DNA of 64,000 nucleotides from Mycoplasmatota bacterium (GTDB lineage: Bacteria; Bacillota_I; Bacilli_A; Izemoplasmatales; Hujiaoplasmataceae), in contig CP076020.1 in NCBI GenBank assembly GCA_018622675.1, forward strand, positions 1,240,001 to 1,304,000, in the 5' to 3' direction. Below the pieces are notes generated by a model. It ran no database searches. It had not been told where the DNA came from and worked only from the letters and a program-made list of their open reading frames with translations. Each line of letters begins with the position of its first letter. The first letter of the stretch is position 1. The translations under genes and the position numbers were made by a program. Of the stretch, positions 19,105-27,198 are shown piece by piece.

Positions 19105-19712
19105 CTGTCATCCTTTTCTTTTCTTAATCTTTCTTTTTCTTCTTGAACATATAATTTTTTTTCTTTTTCTAGTTTATGATCATTGATAGTTTTAATGATA
19201 TTCATTGCTTCTAGAACTATAATAATAACAAATATAAATAAAATAACAAGAAAAATGATATTAAAGTTTGATAAAAACAAACTTTTATATATCGAGCCAA
19301 GAAAAGTCGACTTTTGTCCATTATATTTCCCAATAATTAAATCTTCACTAAAATTCGTTTCCCAATCAGCGATTGATTGATTATTATCTCCTTTTGTTGT
19401 AATAAACGATTCATCACCAATTTGATTAATTTCAACAATCCTATGGGTAATGATGATGTTTAACTGGTCAGACTTCCTATAAGAAACAATATCATCAACA
19501 GCTAAATTATCATATTTTTGATTAATTATAATCATGTCTCCAGCCATAATCGTATCTTCCATAGATTCTGTTTGCACATATAAAATAGATTTGTTAAGGA
19601 TACTAGGTATTTGATTATTGATTAAAGCATAACCTAAACTTAAAACTAAAACCATTGAAATACCTATCATTAAAATGGGAATATATGTTAAAAATTTTTT
19701 TAGTATTTTCAC
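19101..19712 (-). CDS. SipW-type signal peptidase I (second copy)
   Basis: Membrane signal peptidase of the Ser/His (S26B, endoplasmic-reticulum/SipW) type. The helix at 9-31 is followed by catalytic Ser50 in QTESMEDTIMAGD, His90 in IITHRIVEI and an Asp109 in TTKGDNN; the His replaces the Lys of ordinary bacterial enzymes. A second membrane helix lies at 149-171, then a charged Lys/Glu tail. Start is GTG at 19712 with an AGGAGG RBS. It directly follows two SipW-type substrates, so its likely job is to cleave their signal peptides. Confidence 0.9.
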   Translation of the reverse strand: MKILKKFLTYIPILMIGISMVLVLSLGYALINNQIPSILNKSILYVQTESMEDTIMAGDMIIINQKYDNLAVDDIVSYRKSDQLNIIITHRIVEINQIGDESFITTKGDNNQSIADWETNFSEDLIIGKYNGQKSTFLGSIYKSLFLSNFNIIFLVILFIFVIIIVLEAMNIIKTINDHKLEKEKKLYVQEEKERLRKEKDDR

Positions 19713-19722
19713 TTACTTCCTC

Positions 19723-20316
19723 CTATGTTGTTGGCTTACCTGTATTAAAATCATAACTGGTTAAATCTTCCCAACTTATATGATTTGTTTGTTTGGCTTG
19801 TAAAATAACAGATATAGTGATCGGGATATTGACGTATTCATTACTTACTTTAAAGCCATCGTAATACATAGAGTTCATAATCACTAGCTTTCCAGATTTA
19901 GCAGATAATGATCCTGTTTTGCTCGGATAATACCAGTAGCCATCATTTGAATCAAATACAAAAGGACTATGAAACTCAATGATTAAGACATCAAAAAGAT
20001 CATTTTGATATAATTTTTGATTAGGAATGTCATCTTCTAAAATAGTATAATATACTTTTAAACGAATTTGTGTATTGATGGTAGACTGATTATTTACAAA
20101 AATATCTTCTAATATTAATTCTTTATGCGGGTTGATTGCTGTTCCATCACTTACAAGGCTTCCTCCTGTAGTATAATCAATTGCACCTGCACTCACAGAA
20201 CCCCCATCTGCTAAACCTGAATAAGAAATCCAAGCCAATGTTCCTGTTACGGAAACGAGCAATATAATGATTATTATTAAAAGACTTTTAACAATTTGAC
20301 GTTTGTGGTTCATCAT
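19723..20316 (-). CDS. SipW-dependent secreted protein, TasA/camelysin-like
   Basis: 197 residues. The signal peptide has a basic start, a long hydrophobic core and the SipW-type end GTLAWISYSGLADGG, where cleavage would fall near the Trp. The mature part is a beta-rich sandwich-like domain (VNIPITISVILQAKQTNHI near the end), as expected for TasA-like fibre or camelysin-family proteins. It overlaps the upstream gene by 4 bp and precedes a signal peptidase. It could be a minor fibre or anchoring subunit. Sequence beyond the signal is not recognisable, so function is inferred from the signal and operon. Confidence 0.75.
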   Translation of the reverse strand: MMNHKRQIVKSLLIIIIILLVSVTGTLAWISYSGLADGGSVSAGAIDYTTGGSLVSDGTAINPHKELILEDIFVNNQSTINTQIRLKVYYTILEDDIPNQKLYQNDLFDVLIIEFHSPFVFDSNDGYWYYPSKTGSLSAKSGKLVIMNSMYYDGFKVSNEYVNIPITISVILQAKQTNHISWEDLTSYDFNTGKPTT

Positions 20317-20921
20317 TCACCCACCGCCTGATCAAATTCAATTGAAATATTATTGATAGTAATGCCCTTATAAAAATATTCATTTCCTACTGATCCATCA
20401 AGTCCAAATGTAAAATATACCGTTCTCGATGCTCCAGCAGGAATAATAAAATCATTAGAAACAGATATTCTAGCATCAGAAAAGTTTGGTTGATCAGCTA
20501 AGATTTCTCCAAGATAATTGCTAGAAATAATTTCTATGTCATCTAGGTATGAAGCAAACTCTAAAACCTCAAAAAGAGATAAGGAATTTGGCTCAGTATC
20601 TGGTCCAGAATATGTACTATAAAAGCCAGTTAAGAATACATTAACTTCAATCGGAAAATTTTGGGAATTTTGAATTTCAACTTGATAATACTTAACATCT
20701 CCAGGCATAGCCCCTCTGAAATCGATTGACTCTGTTTCAATGTATTCAAGATCATCATCTGATACAGAAATTGTAGAATCTATAGAAATACCACTCATAT
20801 TGGCTTCGAACATATCAATATCAACGTATTTAGAGATAGCTAACCAAGCAAAAGAGGCGACAACGAATAAAACAACTGAACCAATTAACGCCAAAAGCGA
20901 TAAGTGTAGTCTTTTTTTCAT
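20313..20921 (-). CDS. SipW-dependent secreted protein, TasA/camelysin-like
   Basis: 202 residues. The start MKKRLHLSLLALIGSVVLFVV is followed by the SipW-type end ASFAWLAISKYVDID. The mature domain has the camelysin/TasA trend of a central PGDVKYYQVEIQNSQNFPIEV strand pair and a late AGASRTVYFTFGLDG strand. The PGD...V.I.N pattern is common in these beta-sandwich matrix proteins. It overlaps the next gene by 4 bp and is preceded by GAGGTGA. It is probably a structural or accessory fibre subunit. Confidence 0.78.
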   Translation of the reverse strand: MKKRLHLSLLALIGSVVLFVVASFAWLAISKYVDIDMFEANMSGISIDSTISVSDDDLEYIETESIDFRGAMPGDVKYYQVEIQNSQNFPIEVNVFLTGFYSTYSGPDTEPNSLSLFEVLEFASYLDDIEIISSNYLGEILADQPNFSDARISVSNDFIIPAGASRTVYFTFGLDGSVGNEYFYKGITINNISIEFDQAVGE

Positions 20922-20950
20922 AAAATCACCTCTCTATGTATATTTTTATT

Positions 20951-22495
20951 TTACTTATTTTTTTGTTTTTTTCTTAATTTTTCTGCTTCAGCAAGAATGC
21001 GTTTAGCTTCTTCTAACTTCTCTTGCTTGATAATTTTATCTCTCGCTTCCTTATCAAGCTCAGCCAACCTTTCTTTTCGCTTTTCTTCTTCAATTAATCT
21101 TTGTTTTTCTTTTTCCTCATCTTTGATATCTTGCCACTCTTTTTTAAATTTATCTAAATTCAAGGAAGCTAAAGTCTTATTAATTTTAAAATCTTTTAAG
21201 TTATCTTTCTTTAACTGTTCAATTTCTTTATATGTAGATAAGATCTTTTTTTGTATTTCAATTTTCTCTTGAACATCGCTCACATTTTCTAAATTATACT
21301 TATGTGCTATAAAATCTCTAAATGCAGCATCTGTAATCTTCTGTAATTGTGTGTATATAAGTTTAATCGATTCTTCATCTGGAATATCTGCGTCGTACAT
21401 AGTTTTAAATTTTTCATCATTTGTATCTCGTATTTTATCTAAAAAATATTGATTTAAACGATGATCATCATGAATGTATTGTCCAGCCTCTAGATATTGA
21501 TCTTGTTCTATTCTTTCAATTGATTTAACCTTTTTACTTCTCATATGATTAAAAGGCTTATTTAAATCTATATTAAAATCATCTAATTGACTATTAGCTA
21601 CAGTTGTGTATAAAACCATTAAAGCATTTTTCACTTGGGTTTCATATTTATCTTCTAGAGCAATATCACGGTCTAGAATATCAGCTTCATAACCGATTCT
21701 ATCCACTTGATCTAATAAAGTCCACATATGATAACATTTAGCAAAATCAACATTCTTGCGAATAACATTGGTAATCATAATAGGTGAACGTACGGGTGTG
21801 AATTGAGCCATAAGACTCATAAAATTAGACATTTTAAATTTAGATATTGATTTTCTTGCTTCAGTCATTCTCTCTAATAATTCTTGATTCTTTCTCCCCA
21901 TTTCATCATCATCAATATCTTTATTTATTCTTAAAGAAATATCATAATCAATCTTTGTGTTTTCCCAATTTAATTTAGAATTAATTTTCATATAGTTGAT
22001 ATATTCAGTATTCATTTTATCAACAATTAACTGATAACGTAGTTCTATAAACATGTATAATTTATCAACTAAAGATGCTAAAAACCTATTTTCATAAGTC
22101 CCTAAATCCTGATCATAATAAGAAGTCAAAACTTTACTTGGAACAATATTCCCATGTCTATCCGCACTCTTAATAAGCTCTGAATGACTTGCTAAGTGTC
22201 TAATAGAATCCGCATCGATTTTTTTTGCGCGTTCTACTGGAACAACTTCACGAATCTTTTTCAGTGCCTCACGGGGATTTCTAGTTAATTTATCAATTAC
22301 AGGAATGATATCTTCTACTTCACTCATCCATGAATCATCAAAAATTCGTTTTTCTTTACGTTCTTTTTGATAGAATTCCAAATCTGAAGTATCAAGTAAC
22401 TTTAAAAAATGCTTTGCAAAATCATCCGCTTTATTCACTTTTTCTATCGGACGATTGATTTTTTTATAATATTTTTTTGCAGTACCATTCTTCAT
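20951..22495 (-). CDS. DUF2357-domain protein, partner of the McrB-like ATPase
   Basis: 514 residues, highly charged, no signal or membrane helix. The core LGTYENRFLASLVDKLYMFIELRY is the DUF2357 hallmark seen in proteins encoded beside McrB-like ATPases. C-terminal ~90 residues are an almost continuous Lys/Glu/Arg coiled coil. I see no PD-(D/E)xK nuclease motif, unlike McrC. It lies 8 bp after the AAA+ gene, as McrC does after McrB. The context (signal peptidases and secreted fibres, c-di-GMP riboswitch) suggests a scaffold or adaptor at the inner membrane face rather than a nuclease. Family assignment is moderate; role is inference. Confidence 0.65.
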   Translation of the reverse strand: MKNGTAKKYYKKINRPIEKVNKADDFAKHFLKLLDTSDLEFYQKERKEKRIFDDSWMSEVEDIIPVIDKLTRNPREALKKIREVVPVERAKKIDADSIRHLASHSELIKSADRHGNIVPSKVLTSYYDQDLGTYENRFLASLVDKLYMFIELRYQLIVDKMNTEYINYMKINSKLNWENTKIDYDISLRINKDIDDDEMGRKNQELLERMTEARKSISKFKMSNFMSLMAQFTPVRSPIMITNVIRKNVDFAKCYHMWTLLDQVDRIGYEADILDRDIALEDKYETQVKNALMVLYTTVANSQLDDFNIDLNKPFNHMRSKKVKSIERIEQDQYLEAGQYIHDDHRLNQYFLDKIRDTNDEKFKTMYDADIPDEESIKLIYTQLQKITDAAFRDFIAHKYNLENVSDVQEKIEIQKKILSTYKEIEQLKKDNLKDFKINKTLASLNLDKFKKEWQDIKDEEKEKQRLIEEEKRKERLAELDKEARDKIIKQEKLEEAKRILAEAEKLRKKQKNK

Positions 22496-22503
22496 TCAAT
22501 CAC

Positions 22504-24147
22504 CTAATTCATTTTTCCTAAGCCGTTAATAAAGTTAACTGATTCTTGAAATCCATTTTTACCAAAAGTTTTCTTGATTTGAGCAAGTAATTCAGCGAGT
22601 TCATCTTGTAAAAAAGCTAAATTTAAGCTCTCAAATTTACGTAAGACTTTATAAGCAAAGATATAATCTAACCCATCTTCTTCTGTACCACCACAAGCTA
22701 CAAAAACTGGCACAAACTTATGAACTTGTTTCATAATCCTATTACCAAAAGCAATTTTAAATTTACTTTGAACAAACTTATCAAGGATAGCGAACTTTTC
22801 CAATAATTCTTCACTTACAGGATATTTGTAATGTGCTTCATCAAATAACTCTTGTAAATAAGTATGTGAAATATGAACTGGTTCAGTATCTGGAGCGTTA
22901 AAAGGCTCAGCTTTATTTTCAAACTCAAGAGAAATTGCACGGTCATAAACTTTATCCGTAATAGTATAAGTTGAATCGTCATTATTGGCAGTCCCAATAA
23001 ACCATACATTTTCAGGCACAGTGATTTTTCCATTGATAACCTTTAATGGATCAGTTGGTTTTGTATCTGGAACCAAGTCAATTTTCCATTCTGCAGGATT
23101 TGGCATTTCCATAATAGAAAGAAATTCTGCGAAATAGTATTCTATACGTGCCAAGTTCATCTCATCCAAAACAATATAATTTACATCTTGACGATAAATG
23201 CTTTCGTAAATCGCTTTAAGGAAATCTGTCTCATTAAAACGTTTAGTAAACTCATTTAAATAACCTATAATTTCTGCTCTATCTCTCCATGATGGTTGAA
23301 CAGAAATAATGGATGCATTATTTTCGAAAAACTTAGCCATAGCATATGGTAAAGATGTTTTACCAGTACCAGAAATACCTTCAAGAATCACAACTTTTGA
23401 AGCAGCCATACCGGCAAAAAAGATAGAAATAAGTTTTGGCGTATAATATAACTTAAGTTGTGATGCAGAGAAATTAACAAAGCGATTCACTAATTCTTCT
23501 AAAGAAAGATAATCCTCATCTTGCATATAAATATGAGTATCTACTCCAGCGTATTTATTATCTACATCAATAAGTTTAACAAAACGTGAGTCAATACCCG
23601 GTTTTTGTTTAGCTTGATCTTGAATACTTTGTTGCTGGGAAAGGCCTGATCTTTGTGTACGTTCTCTTCCATCTGTAACATATACTGTAGAAGCCTGTGA
23701 TCCACCTGAATACTGATTTGTGTATCCTTCAATGACTTCATTGCCACCTGTGCCACCTATACCAAGTTGAGAAACCTTTAATGCCATAATTTGATTTTTT
23801 TCATCAATCAAATCAATCACTCGATCATTTAAAGTAGCTATTTCTTCTATTAGTTCATGTTTTTCAATTTCAATTTTCCTAAACGCCATATATTTTCTTA
23901 ACCATAAAAACAATTTAATTAAAATGAAGACAAATAATGAAATGTTGATTGCTAAAGCCACAACCACCATAATCCAAGATATAACTGTAAAGTCTTTAGA
24001 TTCTTCCATTAAAATATTCCAGTATGTCGAAACATTAGAAAATAGTTTTTTAATTAAGTTATTCCAAAGAACTGTTTCAAAGAAATAGACAAGATGTTGC
24101 CAAATAGCTCGAAACAATCTTACATAATATCTTGAAAATTCATTCAT
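22504..24147 (-). CDS. Membrane-anchored McrB-like AAA+ ATPase
   Basis: 547 residues. Order: amphipathic N-terminus, a membrane helix about 53-81 (ISWIMVVVALAINISLFVFI), coiled coil about 85-118, a Gly/Gln/Ser-rich linker, then an AAA+ domain from about 230. Walker A is GISGTGKTS at 257-265, Walker B YIVLDEMNLARIEYY at 324-338 (the McrB-type signature) and sensor 1 WFIGTANNDDS near 382. The usual McrB N-terminal DNA-binding domain is replaced by the membrane anchor and linker. RBS GGAGG lies 7 bp before the ATG at 24147. It sits between a signal peptidase and DUF2357 genes. Likely a GTPase or ATPase motor acting at the membrane; McrB-type proteins often use GTP. Function is inference. Confidence 0.85.
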   Translation of the reverse strand: MNEFSRYYVRLFRAIWQHLVYFFETVLWNNLIKKLFSNVSTYWNILMEESKDFTVISWIMVVVALAINISLFVFILIKLFLWLRKYMAFRKIEIEKHELIEEIATLNDRVIDLIDEKNQIMALKVSQLGIGGTGGNEVIEGYTNQYSGGSQASTVYVTDGRERTQRSGLSQQQSIQDQAKQKPGIDSRFVKLIDVDNKYAGVDTHIYMQDEDYLSLEELVNRFVNFSASQLKLYYTPKLISIFFAGMAASKVVILEGISGTGKTSLPYAMAKFFENNASIISVQPSWRDRAEIIGYLNEFTKRFNETDFLKAIYESIYRQDVNYIVLDEMNLARIEYYFAEFLSIMEMPNPAEWKIDLVPDTKPTDPLKVINGKITVPENVWFIGTANNDDSTYTITDKVYDRAISLEFENKAEPFNAPDTEPVHISHTYLQELFDEAHYKYPVSEELLEKFAILDKFVQSKFKIAFGNRIMKQVHKFVPVFVACGGTEEDGLDYIFAYKVLRKFESLNLAFLQDELAELLAQIKKTFGKNGFQESVNFINGLGKMN

Positions 24148-24184
24148 TATATTGCCTCCAGTAATTATTTAGTTGTCGGAATTA

Positions 24185-24862
24185 CTACTCTTTATTTTTT
24201 TGTTCTTCCTCCAACTGTCGTTTTGCTTCTCTAACAGCGTCTTCGTGCATTTTTACACGATCAGCAACATGTTTCTTATTATTGTATTCAGAGTATACTT
24301 TTACAAAACGTATAACTTCATATACCAAAAAGGCTACCGCCGGAAGCACAATAAGCAAGAAAAAGCCTAAACCTGATTTTAAGAACCCTGTAAAACCATC
24401 GGCGAATGAGCCAAAATTTGACCAAGAATTTTCTGTCCATACACCAATGATTTCATTTTCAGAAACCCTTCTTGCATCATTTGTAGGATTATTATCACCC
24501 TTAGTTGTAAACCTTATGACTAATCCCGAATCATCAATTTCCACAATTCTATGGGTATTATAATAAGTAATCGTTCCCTCATCTGTTAACATAAAATCTT
24601 CATAAGTGATGACATCACCGATTTCTAAGTCTTCTGGATTCACATCTTTATCAATAAAGATCAAATCTCCTTCTTCAAATGTCGGTTTCATTGAATCAGA
24701 CTGTACAGCCAAAGAAGTTATACCCAAGAAAGATATTTGGTTTTCTTCTTTTTTAGAAAATAGCGCAAACATTGCATATAAAAATACAATAGCTAAAACA
24801 ACATAAAAAGCAATATTTAAAACTTTTTTCCATACATTTTTATTCTCTTGAACATTCTCCAT
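24185..24862 (-). CDS. sipW: SipW-type signal peptidase I (first copy)
   Basis: 225 residues from the ATG at 24862, chosen because AGGAG lies 8 bp upstream; a GTG three codons earlier is too close to that RBS. Helix at ~12-36, catalytic Ser60 in VQSDSMKPTFEEGD (Ser of SM), His107 in YYNTHRIVEID, and Asp126 in TTKGDNNPTND; a Ser/His enzyme of the S26B group, as SipW. A second membrane helix lies near 170-190 and a charged tail ends the protein. It follows the two main SipW-type secreted-protein genes and would process them. Confidence 0.92.
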   Translation of the reverse strand: MENVQENKNVWKKVLNIAFYVVLAIVFLYAMFALFSKKEENQISFLGITSLAVQSDSMKPTFEEGDLIFIDKDVNPEDLEIGDVITYEDFMLTDEGTITYYNTHRIVEIDDSGLVIRFTTKGDNNPTNDARRVSENEIIGVWTENSWSNFGSFADGFTGFLKSGLGFFLLIVLPAVAFLVYEVIRFVKVYSEYNNKKHVADRVKMHEDAVREAKRQLEEEQKNKE

Positions 24863-25019
24863 TATTTTCACTCCTAAAATAAAATAGATTTACACGATTT
24901 TATTATATATGATTATGCTAGTTTTTTCATTATGATTTTAAGAAAAATCACAAAAATAGGTAATTTTCCAATATAAATAAGCTTATATTTTACTTTAAGA
25001 CTAAAAACTGACTATTATT

Positions 25020-25064
25020 ACCCTAAGTTAACATAACTTAGGGAAGTCCCTAAGTTATGTTTTA
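25020..25064 (-). terminator. Intercistronic hairpin with a three-part repeat
   Basis: AACATAACTTAGGG and CCCTAAGTTATGTT form a perfect 14-bp stem with a 3-4 base loop, and a third copy of the half site (CCCTAAGTTAA) lies next to it, allowing an alternative pairing. It lacks a U-tract in the minus direction. It separates the two abundant-looking secreted-protein genes from the processing and motor genes. It probably acts as an mRNA stabiliser or partial terminator; this is inference. A weak promoter (TGAAAA-17-TATAAT) may lie downstream at ~24900-24930. Confidence 0.55.
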
Positions 25065-25117
25065 AACTTATAATATTGTAATTACTTTAAAATAATATCT
25101 CATAAATTAATCATATT

Positions 25118-26104
25118 TTATACATCTTCGCTAAATTTGAAACCAAATGAAATATTAAATGATGATTGAATAATTGAGTTAGTTGCTTGCGCATCCCATC
25201 CTTCTACATAGATTAATACAGTTACTAGAGTTGGTATCATATTTTGAACTGTGTATAAATCAGTACCGAGATCAGCTGTGTTACCAGTTAATAAAACACC
25301 TTCAGCTGCAGTTGTTTGTAAAACGCTGCCAGTTGTTTCATTTACTTGATCTGCAACTTCATTTAATGAATCACCAAGAGTCCCACTCGTAAATACATCA
25401 TCTGTGAAAACATAATCGTAATCGCTGTCATTACCAAAGATGAATGCAGCTCCCGCATTCGTCCCAGCAGCACCAGATAATGGATCAACTGAATCATCAA
25501 ACCAAATTGACATTCTAGCTGCATTTGCTACTGCTGCCTTAGTTCCCGTTTCATTGGTATCGATAGCAAGATTATCAATTTCTACCTCTTTAGAATTACC
25601 AGCCTGAGATAACACCCAAAATCTTAATTGCATGTAAAAACCACCTGCATTATTAAAATTTCCTGTTCCTAAAGGGCTTAATGTACGATCATTGACATCA
25701 ATTGAGTTTAATATTTTTCCATTAAAACCATCATAAGCACTGTTAATAACAGTCGCCGGCTTCATCCCCCAAGCTCCTGTTAACTCAGTTGGATTGTCAT
25801 ATAAGTATCCAGCTGCTATCATATCATCTACCGTAATTCTTGTTTGATAATTTGAAGCAGTCAATAAATCTACAGTGCCTTCATCACCTTCAAATGTTTC
25901 CCCATTACCACTAAGAACATAAGTCGCTGACTCATTAAATGGTGTAATCAATAGGTTGTCCGCTGCAGTAACATTAAGTTCCATAGAATCTACAGTAGTG
26001 TCTGTACTTACTGTGAACCATGCAAATGTTGTTCCTATAGTTGCAATAAATGCAAATACTAATACGATTCCTGATAAAATTACTTTCGTTCTTAAAGCTT
26101 TCAT
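25118..26104 (-). CDS. SipW-dependent TasA-like fibre protein (probable major subunit)
   Basis: 328 residues. The signal peptide has a positive start (MKALRTKVI), a long hydrophobic core and the classic SipW/TasA end IGTTFAWFTVSTDTTVDS. The mature part is acidic, beta-rich, and rich in Ala, Asn, Thr and Asp, with almost no Cys; this is the composition of secreted matrix or fibre proteins. A strong AAAGGAG RBS precedes the ATG at 26104. It is second in the c-di-GMP riboswitch operon and followed by a stable hairpin, suggesting high expression. I take it as the main structural subunit; that is inference. Confidence 0.8.
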   Translation of the reverse strand: MKALRTKVILSGIVLVFAFIATIGTTFAWFTVSTDTTVDSMELNVTAADNLLITPFNESATYVLSGNGETFEGDEGTVDLLTASNYQTRITVDDMIAAGYLYDNPTELTGAWGMKPATVINSAYDGFNGKILNSIDVNDRTLSPLGTGNFNNAGGFYMQLRFWVLSQAGNSKEVEIDNLAIDTNETGTKAAVANAARMSIWFDDSVDPLSGAAGTNAGAAFIFGNDSDYDYVFTDDVFTSGTLGDSLNEVADQVNETTGSVLQTTAAEGVLLTGNTADLGTDLYTVQNMIPTLVTVLIYVEGWDAQATNSIIQSSFNISFGFKFSEDV

Positions 26105-26132
26105 AATTTTTCTCCTTTTATTTTTTTAATTT

Positions 26133-26915
26133 TTAATTTTCCTCTTCGTCAATATTTCTTGTGTTCGATATTGTGAAATTCATAGCTAATTTCACGCCGC
26201 CACTCCATATATTAGGATTATGGTCGGCATCTTCTCCTTCGTACCAAATAACTATTGTGATTTTTTTAACTTCGTTAGGGACAAAGTCACTAAAAACTTT
26301 TTTCATCACTAAGTTACTTGTTGTGAAAGATTCTGTATAGGGTTCTAATTCACCTGGATTGTCTCCCATTTCTGATTGACGCATTGCGTAAGTTGTTCCT
26401 TCACCATCAATAATAACTCTGACTCTCAGTGCTTCTTCTGCACCCATTGATGTTTGAATGATATCAACTGTAGAAACAACGTCTGTCATATAATTACTTG
26501 GACCTACCATTGTTAAATAAAAAGTATAAGCTATGTAGGACTCGCCGTTGTTTGATCCATCAACAGAAACTAATTCTTCATCACTAGGTATACATTGTTC
26601 ATGTCCAATTGGACGTGTTGTGTAGCCTGTGCCACATAACGCTGTCATCCCATCTGCTTGATCAACTTTTTGAGCGAATAATCTTGTTGTAAATTCTTTT
26701 TCTAATTGATTGTCATAAAGTGTAATTCCAACGTCATTTGCTAACTCATCGACTGTAAAAGTAAAGTTTCCAGCTTCTAACCCATAAAACGATATTGCAA
26801 ATAGTAGAAAGGTTAATATGGCGGTTATAATGATTCCTAATCTTGTCGTCCTAGATAATTTTCCTGCTTTTGAAGCAAAGACAACTTTCTCAGCGAGATT
26901 TGATTTATTGATCAT
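26133..26915 (-). CDS. First gene of the c-di-GMP operon: membrane-anchored or secreted beta protein
   Basis: 260 residues. A 25-residue basic cytoplasmic start leads to one hydrophobic helix (about 26-46, LGIIITAILTFLLFAISFYG) and then an extracytoplasmic domain with a Cys pair (ALCGTGYTTRPIGHEQCIP) and several beta strands. The late segment PNEVKKITIVIWYEGED resembles the strand pairs of camelysin/TasA-type proteins. The AWF mark of SipW signals is absent, so it may be uncleaved or cut elsewhere. It could be a base or anchor for the fibre. It has no clear relative I can name; call by position and topology. Confidence 0.6.
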   Translation of the reverse strand: MINKSNLAEKVVFASKAGKLSRTTRLGIIITAILTFLLFAISFYGLEAGNFTFTVDELANDVGITLYDNQLEKEFTTRLFAQKVDQADGMTALCGTGYTTRPIGHEQCIPSDEELVSVDGSNNGESYIAYTFYLTMVGPSNYMTDVVSTVDIIQTSMGAEEALRVRVIIDGEGTTYAMRQSEMGDNPGELEPYTESFTTSNLVMKKVFSDFVPNEVKKITIVIWYEGEDADHNPNIWSGGVKLAMNFTISNTRNIDEEEN

Positions 26916-26939
26916 ACCGCGATACCATCCCCCCTAATC

Positions 26940-27024
26940 TATACTTAATGGCTCTTGTAATAAAAAAAGCCATTACCAAGAGATTTGAACGAACATCTTT
27001 TAGCTCAAATAGACAAATTGTCTA
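26940..27024 (-). other. Leader hairpins between riboswitch and first gene
   Basis: Two overlapping, mutually exclusive pairings are possible in the RNA: CTCTTGGTAAT with ATTACAAGAG, and TAATGGCT with AGCCATTA. A near-perfect palindrome TAGACAAATTGTCTA lies at 27010-27024. A run of seven T follows GGC inside the first. This may be a second control layer or mRNA protection. No family recognised. Confidence 0.35.
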
Positions 27025-27032
27025 TAAGAATT

Positions 27033-27063
27033 AAAAAATGCCATCATCTCTAAAGATAACGGC
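27033..27063 (-). terminator. Riboswitch expression-platform terminator
   Basis: Stem GCCGTTATC/GATGATGGC followed by six T on the minus strand. Its 5' arm shares the last bases (GCCG) of the c-di-GMP aptamer, so aptamer closing and terminator forming exclude each other. Confidence 0.85.
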
Positions 27064-27133
27064 AACTGGCTACCATCGTATTCGAAGGCCCTATAGTTTT
27101 GCGTCACTAACTTTCGCTAGCTTTGCTTTTTAC
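27060..27133 (-). ncRNA. Cyclic-di-GMP-I (GEMM-I) riboswitch
   Basis: The minus-strand RNA contains the GEMM-I hallmarks in order: GCAAA, a GAAA-tetraloop hairpin (GCTAGC GAAA GTTAGT), GTGACGCAAA, GGGCC, and GGTAGCCAGTTGCCG with the tetraloop-receptor arm. The A of GCAAA and the G/C positions that contact the ligand in known structures are present. It starts almost at the promoter's +1 and overlaps a terminator at its 3' end. Because the terminator takes bases from the aptamer's closing strand, binding of c-di-GMP should block termination and turn the operon on; that direction is inference. Confidence 0.92.
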
Positions 27134-27139
27134 ACTTGA

Positions 27140-27168
27140 ATTATATTATAAGGCAATATTTTTGTCAA
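27140..27168 (-). promoter_or_regulatory. Consensus sigma-A promoter of the first c-di-GMP operon
   Basis: On the minus strand TTGACA, exactly 17 bases, TATAAT: both boxes match consensus. +1 falls near 27133, so the aptamer is at the very 5' end of the transcript. Confidence 0.88.
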
Positions 27169-27198
27169 GACATTTTGAAAAAATAAGTAAAGAATATA

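Noticed and set aside
22504-24147. McrBC-type restriction/defence system
   Set aside because: The ATPase has a membrane anchor, no DNA-binding domain is visible, the partner shows no nuclease motif, and the operon is about secretion under a c-di-GMP riboswitch. Defence is not excluded but is the weaker reading.
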